Below are positions 17,743-26,757 of a stretch of DNA of 64,000 bases, piece after piece. The notes beneath the pieces are model-generated. The model worked only from the letters and a program-made list of their open reading frames with translations. It had not been told where the DNA came from and did not search any database. Each line of letters starts with the position of its first letter. Positions within the stretch are counted from its first letter, which is position 1. The stretch lies in NCBI GenBank assembly GCA_964395715.1, contig CAYNAU010000004.1, forward strand, positions 62,001 through 126,000, read 5' to 3'. Both the position numbers and the translations under genes were made by a program. The DNA comes from Porticoccus sp964395715 (lineage in GTDB: Bacteria > Pseudomonadota > Gammaproteobacteria > Pseudomonadales > Porticoccaceae).

Positions 17743-18878
17743 TAGCGCACCTCCCTACGACTGCTGCTTGTGATGGTTTCGCGCTTTAGACGGTTAACCA
17801 CTTCATCGGCAATACTTCTGACATCACTACCTTTCAGGCCAGAGGTGTTACTACTGCTCGAAGCACCAGATTCAATGATTTTATCCAGCGGCAGGTACAG
17901 CATGTTATTACCGCCCTCAACATCGACCAGCACTTTGGAGCTGTTGCTCATCACATCCTGTACCGCATCCAGGTAGAGTCGCTGGCGCGTCACTTCCGGA
18001 GCCTTCTGATATTCGGTCAGCAATGCCATAAAGCGGTTTGTCTCACCTTGAGCCTCAGCAACCACCTGTTCTCTGTAAGCCAGTGCTTCCTCAAGCATAC
18101 GCTGCGCTTTACCACGAGCTTCAGGAATGATGCCGTTTGAATAGGACTGAGCCTCATTGATGAGCCGTTCCTGATCTTCCCGCGCCTTGATCACATCATC
18201 GTAGGCGGCTTTCACCTCTGACGGTGGCTTGGCCTCCTGAATATTGATTTTACGCACCAGAATACCGGCACCGTAACTGTCCAGATACTGCTGCAGGCGC
18301 AATTTTACTTCTTCGGCAATTTTGCCACGGCCGGTAGAGACAACTTCATCCAGCGAACTGCTGCCCACCACATGACGCAGTGCACTATCGGTGGCATGAC
18401 GAAGGCTAAGCTCCGGATTCTTCACGTTCAGCACGAAGTCTTTTACATTGTTGATGTTGTACTGCACCGTCAAGGGCAGTTCGACGATATTTTCATCCTG
18501 GGTCAGCATCTGGCCACGAGAAGAGTATTGACGCTCTTCCGTCACGCGCTCCTTGAAGACACGGTCCAACAACAGTGGACGCCAGTTCAGGCCCGGACCT
18601 ACGGTGTCCAGGTATTTACCCAGTCGCAGTACCACGGCCTGTTCTTTTTCATCCACCTGGTAGAAGCCAAACAGGCCCCAACCGGCGACCAACACCACCA
18701 GAACGATGGCAAGCAGGTTGCTGTTACCAGAACCACCTTTTCCGCCACCGGAACCGCCAAAAATTTTATCCATGCGGGCACGGAGCTTTTGCAGCGCCTC
18801 ATCCAGGTCAGGCGGACCATCTCCGCCGCTGTTGCCACCCCAGGGGTCCTTGCCACCACCGGGCTCATTCCAGGCCAT
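17742..18878 (-). CDS. hflK: Membrane protease modulator HflK
   Basis: Partner of HflC in the FtsH-HflKC complex. The 378 residues start with a Gly/Trp/Pro-rich cytoplasmic tail (MAWNEPGGGKDPWGG), followed by one membrane helix (about 54-75), an SPFH domain and a coiled C-terminal region ending in a Ser-rich stretch. Its start is 151 bp after hflX with no clear terminator between, so transcription from hflX or from its own promoter is possible. Confidence 0.97.
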   Translation of the reverse strand: MAWNEPGGGKDPWGGNSGGDGPPDLDEALQKLRARMDKIFGGSGGGKGGSGNSNLLAIVLVVLVAGWGLFGFYQVDEKEQAVVLRLGKYLDTVGPGLNWRPLLLDRVFKERVTEERQYSSRGQMLTQDENIVELPLTVQYNINNVKDFVLNVKNPELSLRHATDSALRHVVGSSSLDEVVSTGRGKIAEEVKLRLQQYLDSYGAGILVRKINIQEAKPPSEVKAAYDDVIKAREDQERLINEAQSYSNGIIPEARGKAQRMLEEALAYREQVVAEAQGETNRFMALLTEYQKAPEVTRQRLYLDAVQDVMSNSSKVLVDVEGGNNMLYLPLDKIIESGASSSSNTSGLKGSDVRSIADEVVNRLKRETITSSSRREVR

Positions 18879-19029
18879 AGTCTTCTCCGTTAGATCGCTC
18901 GTTATGAAACGGCTGCTGATTGTACCAAGCCGCCCTGCAAATACTACGTTTTCAGTGTCAATTCATCTAAAAGCTTGCCCTCTAAACGATCGGGCTGCGC
19001 CTGCTCCCAATTGGTTGAGGCTAGATGTG

Positions 19030-20343
19030 TCATGCAATGTGTTGGTAATTGCCAGATAATTTACGTAATTCTTCCAACGTCAGATTTTCTGCTTTTAACA
19101 AGCGCAGAAAATCTGCCTTGGGCAGGGTGATGTCCAGTTCGACTTCACCTGAATCACCCTGCCGTTCGCAAACCACGGCATTGCCGCTATACAACATGGC
19201 CCGCAACCGCCCCATGGTCGGTGGTAACACAATCGTCTCCTGCACCATTTCCGAACCGAGTAATTCGATCAGCGCCTCGGACAATAGTTCACAGCCATCC
19301 CCTGTCTGGGCGGAGAGCCATACCGCACAGGGTCGGCCGCTGTCATCACGTTCCAGTCGGGGGGCACTGTTTTCAATAAGATCGATTTTGTTAAATACCA
19401 TCAGTGTCGGTAATTCGAGGGCGCCGATCTCCGACAACACCTCATCAACCCTGGCAATGTTGGTGGTCCGCTCCTCACTGTGGGCGTCAATGACATGCAA
19501 CAACAGTGAAGCACTTGCCGCTTCCTCCAGAGTTGCACGAAAAGCTTCCACCAGTTTGTGAGGTAAATGGCTGATAAAACCCACCGTATCGGCCAGAATG
19601 ACTGGTCCCAGGCCTTCCAGCTCAACCCTGCGCATGGTGGGGTCCAACGTGGCAAAAAGCTGGTCTGCCGCGTACACATCAGAATCTGTCAGGCGGTTGA
19701 ACAGTGTCGATTTTCCGGCATTGGTGTAACCCACCAGGGAAACTGTGGGCAATTCGGCGCGCTGACGGGAGCGCCGCCCCTGGTCGCGCTGACTGCGAAC
19801 TTTTTCCAGGCGTTTCTGGATGGATTTTATTCTAGCGCGCAACAGCCGGCGGTCCGTTTCCAGCTGCGTTTCCCCCGGACCGCGCAGACCGATACCACCT
19901 TTCTGTCTTTCCAGGTGCGTCCAGCCACGGACCAAGCGCGTCGACATATGCTGCAATTGCGCCAGCTCAACCTGCAATTTACCCTCGTGGGTGCGGGCTC
20001 GCTGGGCGAAAATATCCAGAATCAGCCCGGTGCGATCCAGAACACGGCACTTGAGTGCCGCCTCCAGGTTTCGTTCCTGGCTCGGGGAAAGATTGTGGTT
20101 AAAGATCACCAGCTCAGCACATGTCTCGTGAACCAGATCCACCAGTTCATCAAGCTTACCGGTACCGACAAAGTATTTGGGATGTGGCGAGCTGCGCTGC
20201 CCTGACACCAGAGCAACCGGGTCTCCACCAGCAGACAGTACGAGTTCCTCAAATTCCCGGGGATCCTCAGGTTCATCCTCACTGCTCAGGTTCAAATGCA
20301 CCAGAATAGCGAGCTCACCTGACTCCGGTCGTTCAAAAAACAA
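19030..20343 (-). CDS. hflX: GTPase HflX
   Basis: Ribosome-splitting and rescue GTPase. The 437 residues contain the glycine-rich HflX linker GGIGLRGPGETQLETDRR and a GTPase domain with G1 GYTNAGKST, G3 DTVGF and G4 NKID. The start is a TTG at 20343 with GAGG upstream; it aligns with the E. coli N-terminus (MFDRYDAGEQAVLVH). It follows hfq by 15 bp in the conserved hfq-hflX order. Confidence 0.96.
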   Translation of the reverse strand: MFFERPESGELAILVHLNLSSEDEPEDPREFEELVLSAGGDPVALVSGQRSSPHPKYFVGTGKLDELVDLVHETCAELVIFNHNLSPSQERNLEAALKCRVLDRTGLILDIFAQRARTHEGKLQVELAQLQHMSTRLVRGWTHLERQKGGIGLRGPGETQLETDRRLLRARIKSIQKRLEKVRSQRDQGRRSRQRAELPTVSLVGYTNAGKSTLFNRLTDSDVYAADQLFATLDPTMRRVELEGLGPVILADTVGFISHLPHKLVEAFRATLEEAASASLLLHVIDAHSEERTTNIARVDEVLSEIGALELPTLMVFNKIDLIENSAPRLERDDSGRPCAVWLSAQTGDGCELLSEALIELLGSEMVQETIVLPPTMGRLRAMLYSGNAVVCERQGDSGEVELDITLPKADFLRLLKAENLTLEELRKLSGNYQHIA

Positions 20344-20358
20344 TCAGTACCTCTTCAG

Positions 20359-20619
20359 TTATTCGCCAGCATCCATCATGTCATCCGGACCGCCGGGGGT
20401 CGCCATGGGCAAACGCACCGGACGTGAAGGGACCACAGTAGAAATGGCATGCTTGTAGACCATTTGGCTGACGGTGTTTTTCAACAGCACGACGAACTGA
20501 TCGAAGGACTCAATCTGGCCCTGCAATTTAATGCCGTTAACAAGGAAGATCGAGACAGGGATACGTTCTTTTCGCAAGACGTTTAGAAAAGGGTCTTGTA
20601 GATTATGCCCTTTTGACAT
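20359..20619 (-). CDS. hfq: RNA chaperone Hfq
   Basis: Sm-like hexameric RNA chaperone that pairs small RNAs with mRNAs. The 86 residues contain Sm1 (PVSIFLVNGIKLQGQIESFDQF in two overlapping pieces) and Sm2 (YKHAISTVVPSR) with the key YKH. The short C-terminal tail ends in an acidic DDMMDAGE. The ATG at 20619 has AGGAGA at good spacing; a frame extension to 20670 is not conserved. The leader contains a long inverted repeat (20653-20689). Confidence 0.98.
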   Translation of the reverse strand: MSKGHNLQDPFLNVLRKERIPVSIFLVNGIKLQGQIESFDQFVVLLKNTVSQMVYKHAISTVVPSRPVRLPMATPGGPDDMMDAGE

Positions 20620-20652
20620 CGTGATTCTCCTAAATAAAGGAACAAAATAAAC

Positions 20653-20689
20653 CGCCGTAAAAACATTCAATCACTTTTTTGCTACGGCG
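20653..20689 (-). repeat. Inverted repeat in the miaA-hfq spacer
   Basis: CGCCGTA (20653-20659) pairs with TACGGCG (20683-20689), 7 bp. Inside, an A-run faces a T-run and can lengthen the stem with bulges. It sits 34 bp upstream of the hfq ATG, in the 111-bp miaA-hfq gap, where an hfq promoter or a regulated leader is expected. Confidence 0.45.
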
Positions 20690-20730
20690 AAACCGGAAAT
20701 CCATGTAGGAAAGCCATCATACTCGTGGGC

Positions 20731-21720
20731 CTACACCTTGTATATGGGTTCATTTTGAAGAATTTTCAAGCAATCTGCCTCAATCTTTTTAAAAGATTCC
20801 GGTTCTCCGGTCACAGTATCAATAAATACTTCCTGCAACCCGGGCCAACCCCGCAGCCAGGTTAACTGGCGTTTTGCCAGCTGTCGGGTCGCCGCCAGGC
20901 CTGCCTGTACCATTTCGTCATAGCTCAAATCACCTGCCAGGTACTGCCACATCTGGCGGTAGCCAACAGCTCTCATGGAGGGCATATCTTCCTGAAGATC
21001 CCCGCGCTGGTAGAAGTGCCGCACCTCATCTTCCAGTCCCTCCTCCAACATCGCCATAAACCGCTGCTCAATGCGATGGTGTAACAGGGCTCGCTGATGA
21101 ACCAGCAAGGCGATTTGCGTCACCTGATAACACTCACCCACAGGGCCGAGAAGACTCCCCTGTTGCTGCTCCTGTTTGAACGTGGACATCGGCCTGCCGG
21201 TGGTGCGGTACACCTCCAGGGCCCGCTGTATCCGCTGGGAGTGGTTGGGATGTATTTCAGCGGCGGTTTGCGGATCAATCTGGGCCAGTTGCTGATGCAG
21301 CCAGGGCCAGCCTTTTTCCTTTGCCTGTTGCTCAATGTCCGCTCGGATATCCGGCGAGGCGGGGGGCATATCCCCCAGCCCCTCCAGCAGCGCCTTGAAA
21401 TACAACATAGTGCCGCCCACCAGCAGAGGGATGCTTCCGGCATCTCGGATATCGTCCATGGCCTGTCTGGCATCCCGCGCAAACGCAGCAGCAGAATATG
21501 GCTCAGCTGGGTCTTTAATATCGATTAAACGGTGCGGGGCATGCTCAAGCACCTCGGCAGAAGGCTTGGCGGTGCCAATATCCATACCCCGGTAGACCAG
21601 TGCCGAATCCACGCTGATCAACTCCACCGGCAGGTGTTGCTGCAGGGCAATAGCCAAGTCGGTTTTACCCGTCGCTGTGGGCCCCATCAGAAAAATTGCC
21701 GGGTGCAGTTTATCTGCCAT
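20731..21720 (-). CDS. miaA: tRNA dimethylallyltransferase
   Basis: Adds a dimethylallyl group to N6 of A37 in tRNAs reading UNN codons; MiaB then methylthiolates it. The 329 residues contain the P-loop GPTATGKT near 13-20, DSALVYRGMDIGTAKPS and the later LVGGTMLYFKAL. In most relatives miaA follows mutL. Here it follows epmA, whose 3' end overlaps the miaA start by 11 bp. It is 111 bp upstream of hfq. Confidence 0.97.
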   Translation of the reverse strand: MADKLHPAIFLMGPTATGKTDLAIALQQHLPVELISVDSALVYRGMDIGTAKPSAEVLEHAPHRLIDIKDPAEPYSAAAFARDARQAMDDIRDAGSIPLLVGGTMLYFKALLEGLGDMPPASPDIRADIEQQAKEKGWPWLHQQLAQIDPQTAAEIHPNHSQRIQRALEVYRTTGRPMSTFKQEQQQGSLLGPVGECYQVTQIALLVHQRALLHHRIEQRFMAMLEEGLEDEVRHFYQRGDLQEDMPSMRAVGYRQMWQYLAGDLSYDEMVQAGLAATRQLAKRQLTWLRGWPGLQEVFIDTVTGEPESFKKIEADCLKILQNEPIYKV

Positions 21721-22684
21721 CGGACATTACCCCCTGGGCAAAAGGCATGCTCTCGGCAATGGTATCGAGGTTGAGAAGCTGCATCAGCAAACGATCCACT
21801 CCCAGCGCCACACCGGCACAACCGGGCAAGCCATGGGACAGGGCTGCCAGAAACTTGTCATCCATGGGGAGCTGGGGCTTGCCGGCAAATTTGCGCACCG
21901 CCATATCTGCCAGAAAACGGCTCTCCTGTTCCACCGGGTCAGTCAACTCATAGTAACCATTTGCCAGTTCCATTCGGTTCAGAAATGCCTCAAAACGCCG
22001 GGCAACCTGCTGGCCATCGCTATTGCTGTCGACGCGCGCCAGCGCTGACTGGCAAACCGGGTAATCATGAACGAACACCAACCCGTCCGGCAGTGTCGGC
22101 TCTACAGCCAGGCTGAATATCAAATCCAGGCAGGTGGAGCGGGTTTCCTGCGCAAAGCAACCACCCGAGAGGTTTGACGCATAATCCTGCACAGCGCCTA
22201 ACTTAGCGGCATGGGGGTCGAGACCGGTCACCCCCTCAAACACCTGAGCATAGCTATAGGCCACGGTATTCAGGTCGGGTATCAGGGGCGACAATAGCGC
22301 TGCCACCTCGGTCATCAACTGATGCTCATCCCAGCCCGGGCGATACCACTCAAGCATGGTAAATTCGGGGTTATGACGCGGCCCCACTTCGCCATCGCGA
22401 AAGGCTTTACCAAGGTAAAAAATACTGCCACAACCTGAAGCCAGCAGGCGTTTCATGTAGTACTCGGGGGAGCTTTGCAGGTACTGTAAACTGCCATTGA
22501 CCCGGGTTTGCAGACAATCAATATGCACTTCCGATACACAGGACTCCGCCAGCACCGGAACATCCACTTCCATGGCTCCGGTGTCATCGAAATGCGCGCG
22601 CAGATGTGACAACAGCTTTGCCCTTTGCGCCAGGGTTTCCAGCGTTGCGGTCGGCCGCCAATCTACTTTGCTATCTGGACTCAA
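21710..22684 (-). CDS. epmA: Elongation factor P--(R)-beta-lysine ligase (GenX/PoxA)
   Basis: Class II lysyl-tRNA synthetase paralogue that attaches (R)-beta-lysine to EF-P Lys34. The 324 residues have only the catalytic core, without the OB-fold anticodon domain. Visible motifs are FRDGEVGPRHNPEFTMLEWYR (motif 2, in two pieces) and GVALGVDRLLM (motif 3). The start is a TTG at 22684 with GGGAG upstream; the first conserved residues follow within ten codons and no ATG lies nearer. It overlaps miaA and lies just after the efp terminator, so all three EF-P genes (efp, epmA, epmB) are adjacent. Confidence 0.95.
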   Translation of the reverse strand: MSPDSKVDWRPTATLETLAQRAKLLSHLRAHFDDTGAMEVDVPVLAESCVSEVHIDCLQTRVNGSLQYLQSSPEYYMKRLLASGCGSIFYLGKAFRDGEVGPRHNPEFTMLEWYRPGWDEHQLMTEVAALLSPLIPDLNTVAYSYAQVFEGVTGLDPHAAKLGAVQDYASNLSGGCFAQETRSTCLDLIFSLAVEPTLPDGLVFVHDYPVCQSALARVDSNSDGQQVARRFEAFLNRMELANGYYELTDPVEQESRFLADMAVRKFAGKPQLPMDDKFLAALSHGLPGCAGVALGVDRLLMQLLNLDTIAESMPFAQGVMSDGR

Positions 22685-22748
22685 CAGAAACTCCCAAATA
22701 CCTCTTCACACTACAACCAGATCATCTTGATCCGATTATCACCCAAAT

Positions 22749-22776
22749 AAAAAAGGGTGGCCGGTGCCACCCTTTT
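22749..22776 (-). terminator. Rho-independent terminator of efp
   Basis: AAAAGGGTGGC (22751-22761) pairs perfectly with GCCACCCTTTT (22766-22776) around a 4-nt loop. On the minus strand a T-run follows the stem. It lies about 60 bp past the efp stop and 65 bp before the epmA start, so efp is a separate transcript. Confidence 0.92.
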
Positions 22777-22834
22777 CAGACTGTATAGACCACACACATC
22801 CCCGAAATGAATCAGGATTGCCTGCTATACCTGA

Positions 22835-23398
22835 CTACGCACGGCTCAGATATTCGCCCGTGCGGGTATCGACACGTACCACATCACCAATATTAAGGAA
22901 CAGCGGAACCTTCACTACCGCACCCGTGGCCAGTGTGGCCGGCTTGGTGCCACCCTGGGCAGTATCGCCTTTCAGACCCGGGTCAGTATCGACAATTTCA
23001 AGCTCCACATGATTTGGCGGCATTACGGAGAGCGGAGTACCGTTGTATAGCGTGACAATAACGGTGTCTTGTTCGCGCAACCACTGGGCGGCATCACCAA
23101 CTATCTTGGCATCAGCCTGATGCTGTTCAAAAGTGTCCGGCTCCATAAAGTGCCAGTATTCACCGTCATTGTAGAGATACTGCATATCCCGGTCTGTGAC
23201 ATCAGCCCCTTCCAGACTATCGCCCGACTTGAACGTACGCTCCCAAACTCGCCCGGTTTTCAGGTTGCGCAAACGGACGCGGTTGAAAGCCTGTCCCTTG
23301 CCAGGTTTCACAAATTCATTCTCCACAATGGAGCAGGGATCGCCATCCAGCATGACTTTCAGACCGGAGCGAAATTCGTTGGTAGAATAGTTTGCCAT
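22835..23398 (-). CDS. efp: Elongation factor P
   Basis: Relieves ribosome stalling at polyproline. The 187 residues make the three-domain EF-P fold. The modified lysine is Lys34 in PGKGQAF, as required by EpmA/EpmB chemistry, both of which are encoded alongside. The C-terminal GAVVKVPLFLNIGDVVRVDTRTGEY is the domain III signature. The ATG at 23398 begins MANYSTNEF; an upstream in-frame start at 23431 is not conserved. It diverges from epmB across 47 bp. Confidence 0.97.
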   Translation of the reverse strand: MANYSTNEFRSGLKVMLDGDPCSIVENEFVKPGKGQAFNRVRLRNLKTGRVWERTFKSGDSLEGADVTDRDMQYLYNDGEYWHFMEPDTFEQHQADAKIVGDAAQWLREQDTVIVTLYNGTPLSVMPPNHVELEIVDTDPGLKGDTAQGGTKPATLATGAVVKVPLFLNIGDVVRVDTRTGEYLSRA

Positions 23399-23445
23399 TA
23401 TTGCCTCAACACTCGGTAAATACTTCCTCAAAATAAGAGCGCGCT

Positions 23446-24477
23446 ATGATAACCGGTTCTGCCACAACTGTGGATAGCCTGAGCTGGCAAGAACAACTTG
23501 CCGCCAGCATCCGCAACCCCCAAGAGCTCCTGCAGTGGCTGGAGCTCGACCCCAGCCTGCTAAAAGGCGCCAATGAAGCCCATGGCGACTTTCCGTTGCG
23601 TGTGCCCCTGGCGTACCTGCTAAAGATTGAGAAAGGCAACCCTGAGGATCCATTGCTGCGCCAGGTGCTACCCCTGGGTACCGAGCTGCTGGCCACACCC
23701 GGTTATAACAAAGACCCTCTGGAAGAATTGAATGCCAACCCGGTTCCCGGTCTAGTCCATAAATATCATGGACGGGTACTGCTGATTGTCAGCCCCAACT
23801 GCGCGGTCAACTGTCGCTACTGTTTCCGTCGCCACTTTCCCTATGGGGACAACAAACCCGGCCGCAGCGAGTGGCAGCAGGCGCTTGATTATATTGCCGC
23901 CGACCCATCCATCAGCGAGGTGATATTCAGTGGCGGCGATCCCCTTGCGGCCAGTGACCGTCAGCTTGAATGGCTGACATCGCAATTGCAGGCTATCCGA
24001 CACGTGAAACGCCTGCGTATTCACACCCGACTGCCCGTGGTCATCCCTGACAGAATCACCGACCACCTATTGCAATGGCTTGGCGATTCCCGGCTGTTCA
24101 CCTCGCTGGTAATTCACAGCAACCACGCCAATGAACTTGATGAAAGCACCCGCAAGGCGCTGAGTCGTTTGCGTAATAGCGGTATCACGCTGCTGAACCA
24201 AACCGTGTTACTGGCAGGGATCAACGATTCTTCCCAATTACTTGGCCAGCTCTCTGAGCGCCTCTTCGAGTGTGGAGTGCTCCCTTACTACCTCCATCAG
24301 CTGGATCATATTGCAGGCGCCGCCCATTTCGCTGTGTCCGATGAAAACGCCTGCTCATTGCACCAGGAATTGCTCGCCACCCTGCCCGGCTATCTGGTGC
24401 CCAGGCTGGTCAGAGAGGTGCCCGGCGTCCCGCATAAAACGCCCCTGAACTCACTGCAACACCCAAAAAAAGCGTGA
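23446..24477 (+). CDS. epmB: EF-P beta-lysylation protein EpmB (lysine 2,3-aminomutase-like)
   Basis: Radical SAM, PLP-dependent enzyme that converts L-lysine to (R)-beta-lysine for EpmA. The 343 residues contain the CxxxCxxC cluster motif at Cys119, Cys123 and Cys126 (CAVNCRYC), and SGGDPLA, typical of the aminomutase family. The N-terminal WQEQLAASIRNP segment is also typical. It is divergent from efp with a 47-bp spacer, so both promoters must overlap or abut. Confidence 0.95.
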   Translation: MITGSATTVDSLSWQEQLAASIRNPQELLQWLELDPSLLKGANEAHGDFPLRVPLAYLLKIEKGNPEDPLLRQVLPLGTELLATPGYNKDPLEELNANPVPGLVHKYHGRVLLIVSPNCAVNCRYCFRRHFPYGDNKPGRSEWQQALDYIAADPSISEVIFSGGDPLAASDRQLEWLTSQLQAIRHVKRLRIHTRLPVVIPDRITDHLLQWLGDSRLFTSLVIHSNHANELDESTRKALSRLRNSGITLLNQTVLLAGINDSSQLLGQLSERLFECGVLPYYLHQLDHIAGAAHFAVSDENACSLHQELLATLPGYLVPRLVREVPGVPHKTPLNSLQHPKKA

Positions 24478-24571
24478 CACATTTCACATAAGCAGCGCTA
24501 ACCAGGAAGAATTTCGACCTGCACCCTCGTGACCGGGACACGACAACTGTAATCTGAGGGGTGCATTACCC

Positions 24572-24577
24572 TATAAT
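24572..24577 (+). promoter_or_regulatory. Possible -10 element for the FimX-like gene
   Basis: A perfect TATAAT hexamer lies 52 bp upstream of the start codon, inside a 152-bp spacer. No good -35 hexamer is seen at 16-18 bp, so the promoter may need an activator. Confidence 0.4.
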
Positions 24578-24629
24578 GTGCAGCCACGACGCCTGCACCA
24601 TAAGACCTTTATTGAGGGATCGATTCAAG

Positions 24630-26732
24630 ATGTCATCAGACAAAGCCCTGACACTTTTGCTGGTTCACGATAGCTTTGAAGAAGCCAACCGCATAGTCAG
24701 CCTGTTACGGAATGCCAACTACCGCGTTGAATCCAAACATGTCGAGAATGAAGAGATCCTTTCCAAGTTACTGCAAGACAGGGCCTGGGACCTGATTGTC
24801 GGCCAGTTCGGAGGCACCCAAACCCCGGTCAAAAGCATTTTTTCACTGTTGCGTCGCCTGAATACTGACACGCCAACCATCCTGATTTCTGACGAGTACA
24901 ATCCCCAGTCCATTGTCGAGGGCCTTCGCCTGGGCGCAGAGGATGTAATCCCCATGGATGAGGACCAGCACCTGCTTCATGTCCTAAGCCGCACCCTGTT
25001 CAATCTGGAACAGCGCCGCCAGTTACGCCAATGCCGACGCAAATATGCAGAGTCCGAAGGCCGTTGCGACCGCCTCCTCAGCTCTTCCGTAGACGCCATT
25101 GCCATTGTTCAGGAAGGCACTTACCTGTTCACCAATGACAGTTTTTCACAGCTGTTCGGGCACCTGGACAGTGACAGTATGATCTGTCTTCCGGTCATCG
25201 ACAGTATCGCTCCCGAAGACCAGGACAGGCTGAAAGAGTACCTGCGCCCCATCGATGGCGAAGAAGACATCTTTGTCGAAAAACTGACCTTCACGGGCAT
25301 GACCAACGACCGTATCCCCGTGCCCATTGAAGCGCGCATTGCCAAAGTTGATTATCAGGGTGAACCCGCACTGGAATTTCTGATTGCCAGCGACTTTCTT
25401 GAAGGCGAGCTTGAGGGCGGGGTCAACAGCACAGGCAGTGGGTTCCTGGAAGACACTGACTCTGTCAGCATTCAGCGCGACAAGGTGATTGACATGGTGA
25501 ACAGCGCGATTCGCCAGGCAGCGACCAAGCACAACAGTGCCATCATGCTGTACATCACTCTGGACAACTATCCCAATATTCTGGAAGAGGTCGGGGTTCA
25601 ACAGACTGAACAACTGGTCACCCAGCTGGTAGACAAAATAAACGAGGAAAACCCGCAAAACTTCCCTCTCAAGCGGTTCAAGGAAGATACCTTTGTCATG
25701 ATTATGACCAACACGGGGACCGACGCAGGGCTGCACTATGCCACTAACCTCTGTGAAACTGTCGCCGCCCATATCTTTGAGCTGAATGACGTCACACGAA
25801 CAGTGACATTGGGCATTGGCGCGTCGGTGATCAGCGAAACGGTGACCACCGCCGAAGGCTGTATTGACCGGGCGCTGTCAGCGCTCAATGAACTTTATAA
25901 TGCGAACAATGGCAATTTTGCCAATGGCGCCAAACTCTATGAATCCGAGGTGGGCCACGAGTTTTGCGAGGAAGATCTGGACGACGTAGCCAGAAACATG
26001 CTGGAAAACAAGCAATTCGAGCTGTTCTACCAGCCTATCATCCCGCTGCAGAGTCAGGATGACGAATTTTATGAAGTGCTGCTGCACACCAAGGACAATG
26101 ATAAAACGGCAGTGTTGCCGGACAATTTTGTCGCCAAAGTGTTTAAAACCAACATGGCCTCGGAAATTGATCGCTGGGTGATTCTGGAGTCCTTTAAAAC
26201 ACTGTCGGAAAAGCTCAAGTCCTCACCCAAAACCCGCCTGTTCATTAATATCAGCATTCAGACCATCTGTGACGACACCTTCATCACCTGGCTAAAAGTT
26301 GCCATGAAGGCATCGAGCCTGTCACCGCGGCAGGTAATTTTTCAACTGCGGGAAATCGATGTGGCCCAGCAGTTTAATCGCTCGGTCGAGCTGATCAACG
26401 AGCTTAGAAAGATCAATGGCGATGTAGCCCTGTCCCACTTCGGTCTTGCCATTGAGCCCATGACCCTGTTGCAGAAACTCTCGGTCAACTACGTCAAGTT
26501 TGACAGTGTTATTGTCGAGAGAGCCTCCCAACAGGAGGGTGGCATGTCAGAGGTGGAAGAACTCATCGGCCGTCTCAAGGAAGATGAGAAAGAACAGATT
26601 ATCGTGCCATTTGTCGAGAGCGCCGAGATGATTCCAGCCCTCTGGACCTGTGGAGTCCATTACATACAGGGCCACTTCCTGCAGCCTCCGTCCAGAAGAA
26701 TGGACTATGACTTTAACGACGAAGAGTCATAA
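24630..26732 (+). CDS. fimX: FimX-like degenerate REC-PAS-GGDEF-EAL c-di-GMP effector
   Basis: A 700-residue protein with four domains: a receiver-like domain (about 5-125) lacking the phosphoacceptor Asp (DLIVGQ at that position), a PAS domain (about 150-260), a GGDEF domain in which GGDEF is replaced by KEDTF, and an EAL domain in which EAL reads EVL. FSHFGL replaces the usual DDFG motif of active phosphodiesterases. It should therefore bind rather than make or cleave c-di-GMP, as FimX does when controlling type IV pilus twitching. The C-terminal QGHFLQPPSRRMDYDF stretch resembles FimX. The neighbours serB and the YtjB-like gene are also near fimX in P. aeruginosa. Confidence 0.82.
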   Translation: MSSDKALTLLLVHDSFEEANRIVSLLRNANYRVESKHVENEEILSKLLQDRAWDLIVGQFGGTQTPVKSIFSLLRRLNTDTPTILISDEYNPQSIVEGLRLGAEDVIPMDEDQHLLHVLSRTLFNLEQRRQLRQCRRKYAESEGRCDRLLSSSVDAIAIVQEGTYLFTNDSFSQLFGHLDSDSMICLPVIDSIAPEDQDRLKEYLRPIDGEEDIFVEKLTFTGMTNDRIPVPIEARIAKVDYQGEPALEFLIASDFLEGELEGGVNSTGSGFLEDTDSVSIQRDKVIDMVNSAIRQAATKHNSAIMLYITLDNYPNILEEVGVQQTEQLVTQLVDKINEENPQNFPLKRFKEDTFVMIMTNTGTDAGLHYATNLCETVAAHIFELNDVTRTVTLGIGASVISETVTTAEGCIDRALSALNELYNANNGNFANGAKLYESEVGHEFCEEDLDDVARNMLENKQFELFYQPIIPLQSQDDEFYEVLLHTKDNDKTAVLPDNFVAKVFKTNMASEIDRWVILESFKTLSEKLKSSPKTRLFINISIQTICDDTFITWLKVAMKASSLSPRQVIFQLREIDVAQQFNRSVELINELRKINGDVALSHFGLAIEPMTLLQKLSVNYVKFDSVIVERASQQEGGMSEVEELIGRLKEDEKEQIIVPFVESAEMIPALWTCGVHYIQGHFLQPPSRRMDYDFNDEES

Positions 26733-26757
26733 TGTTTACGACCCGATCAGCCAAAGG

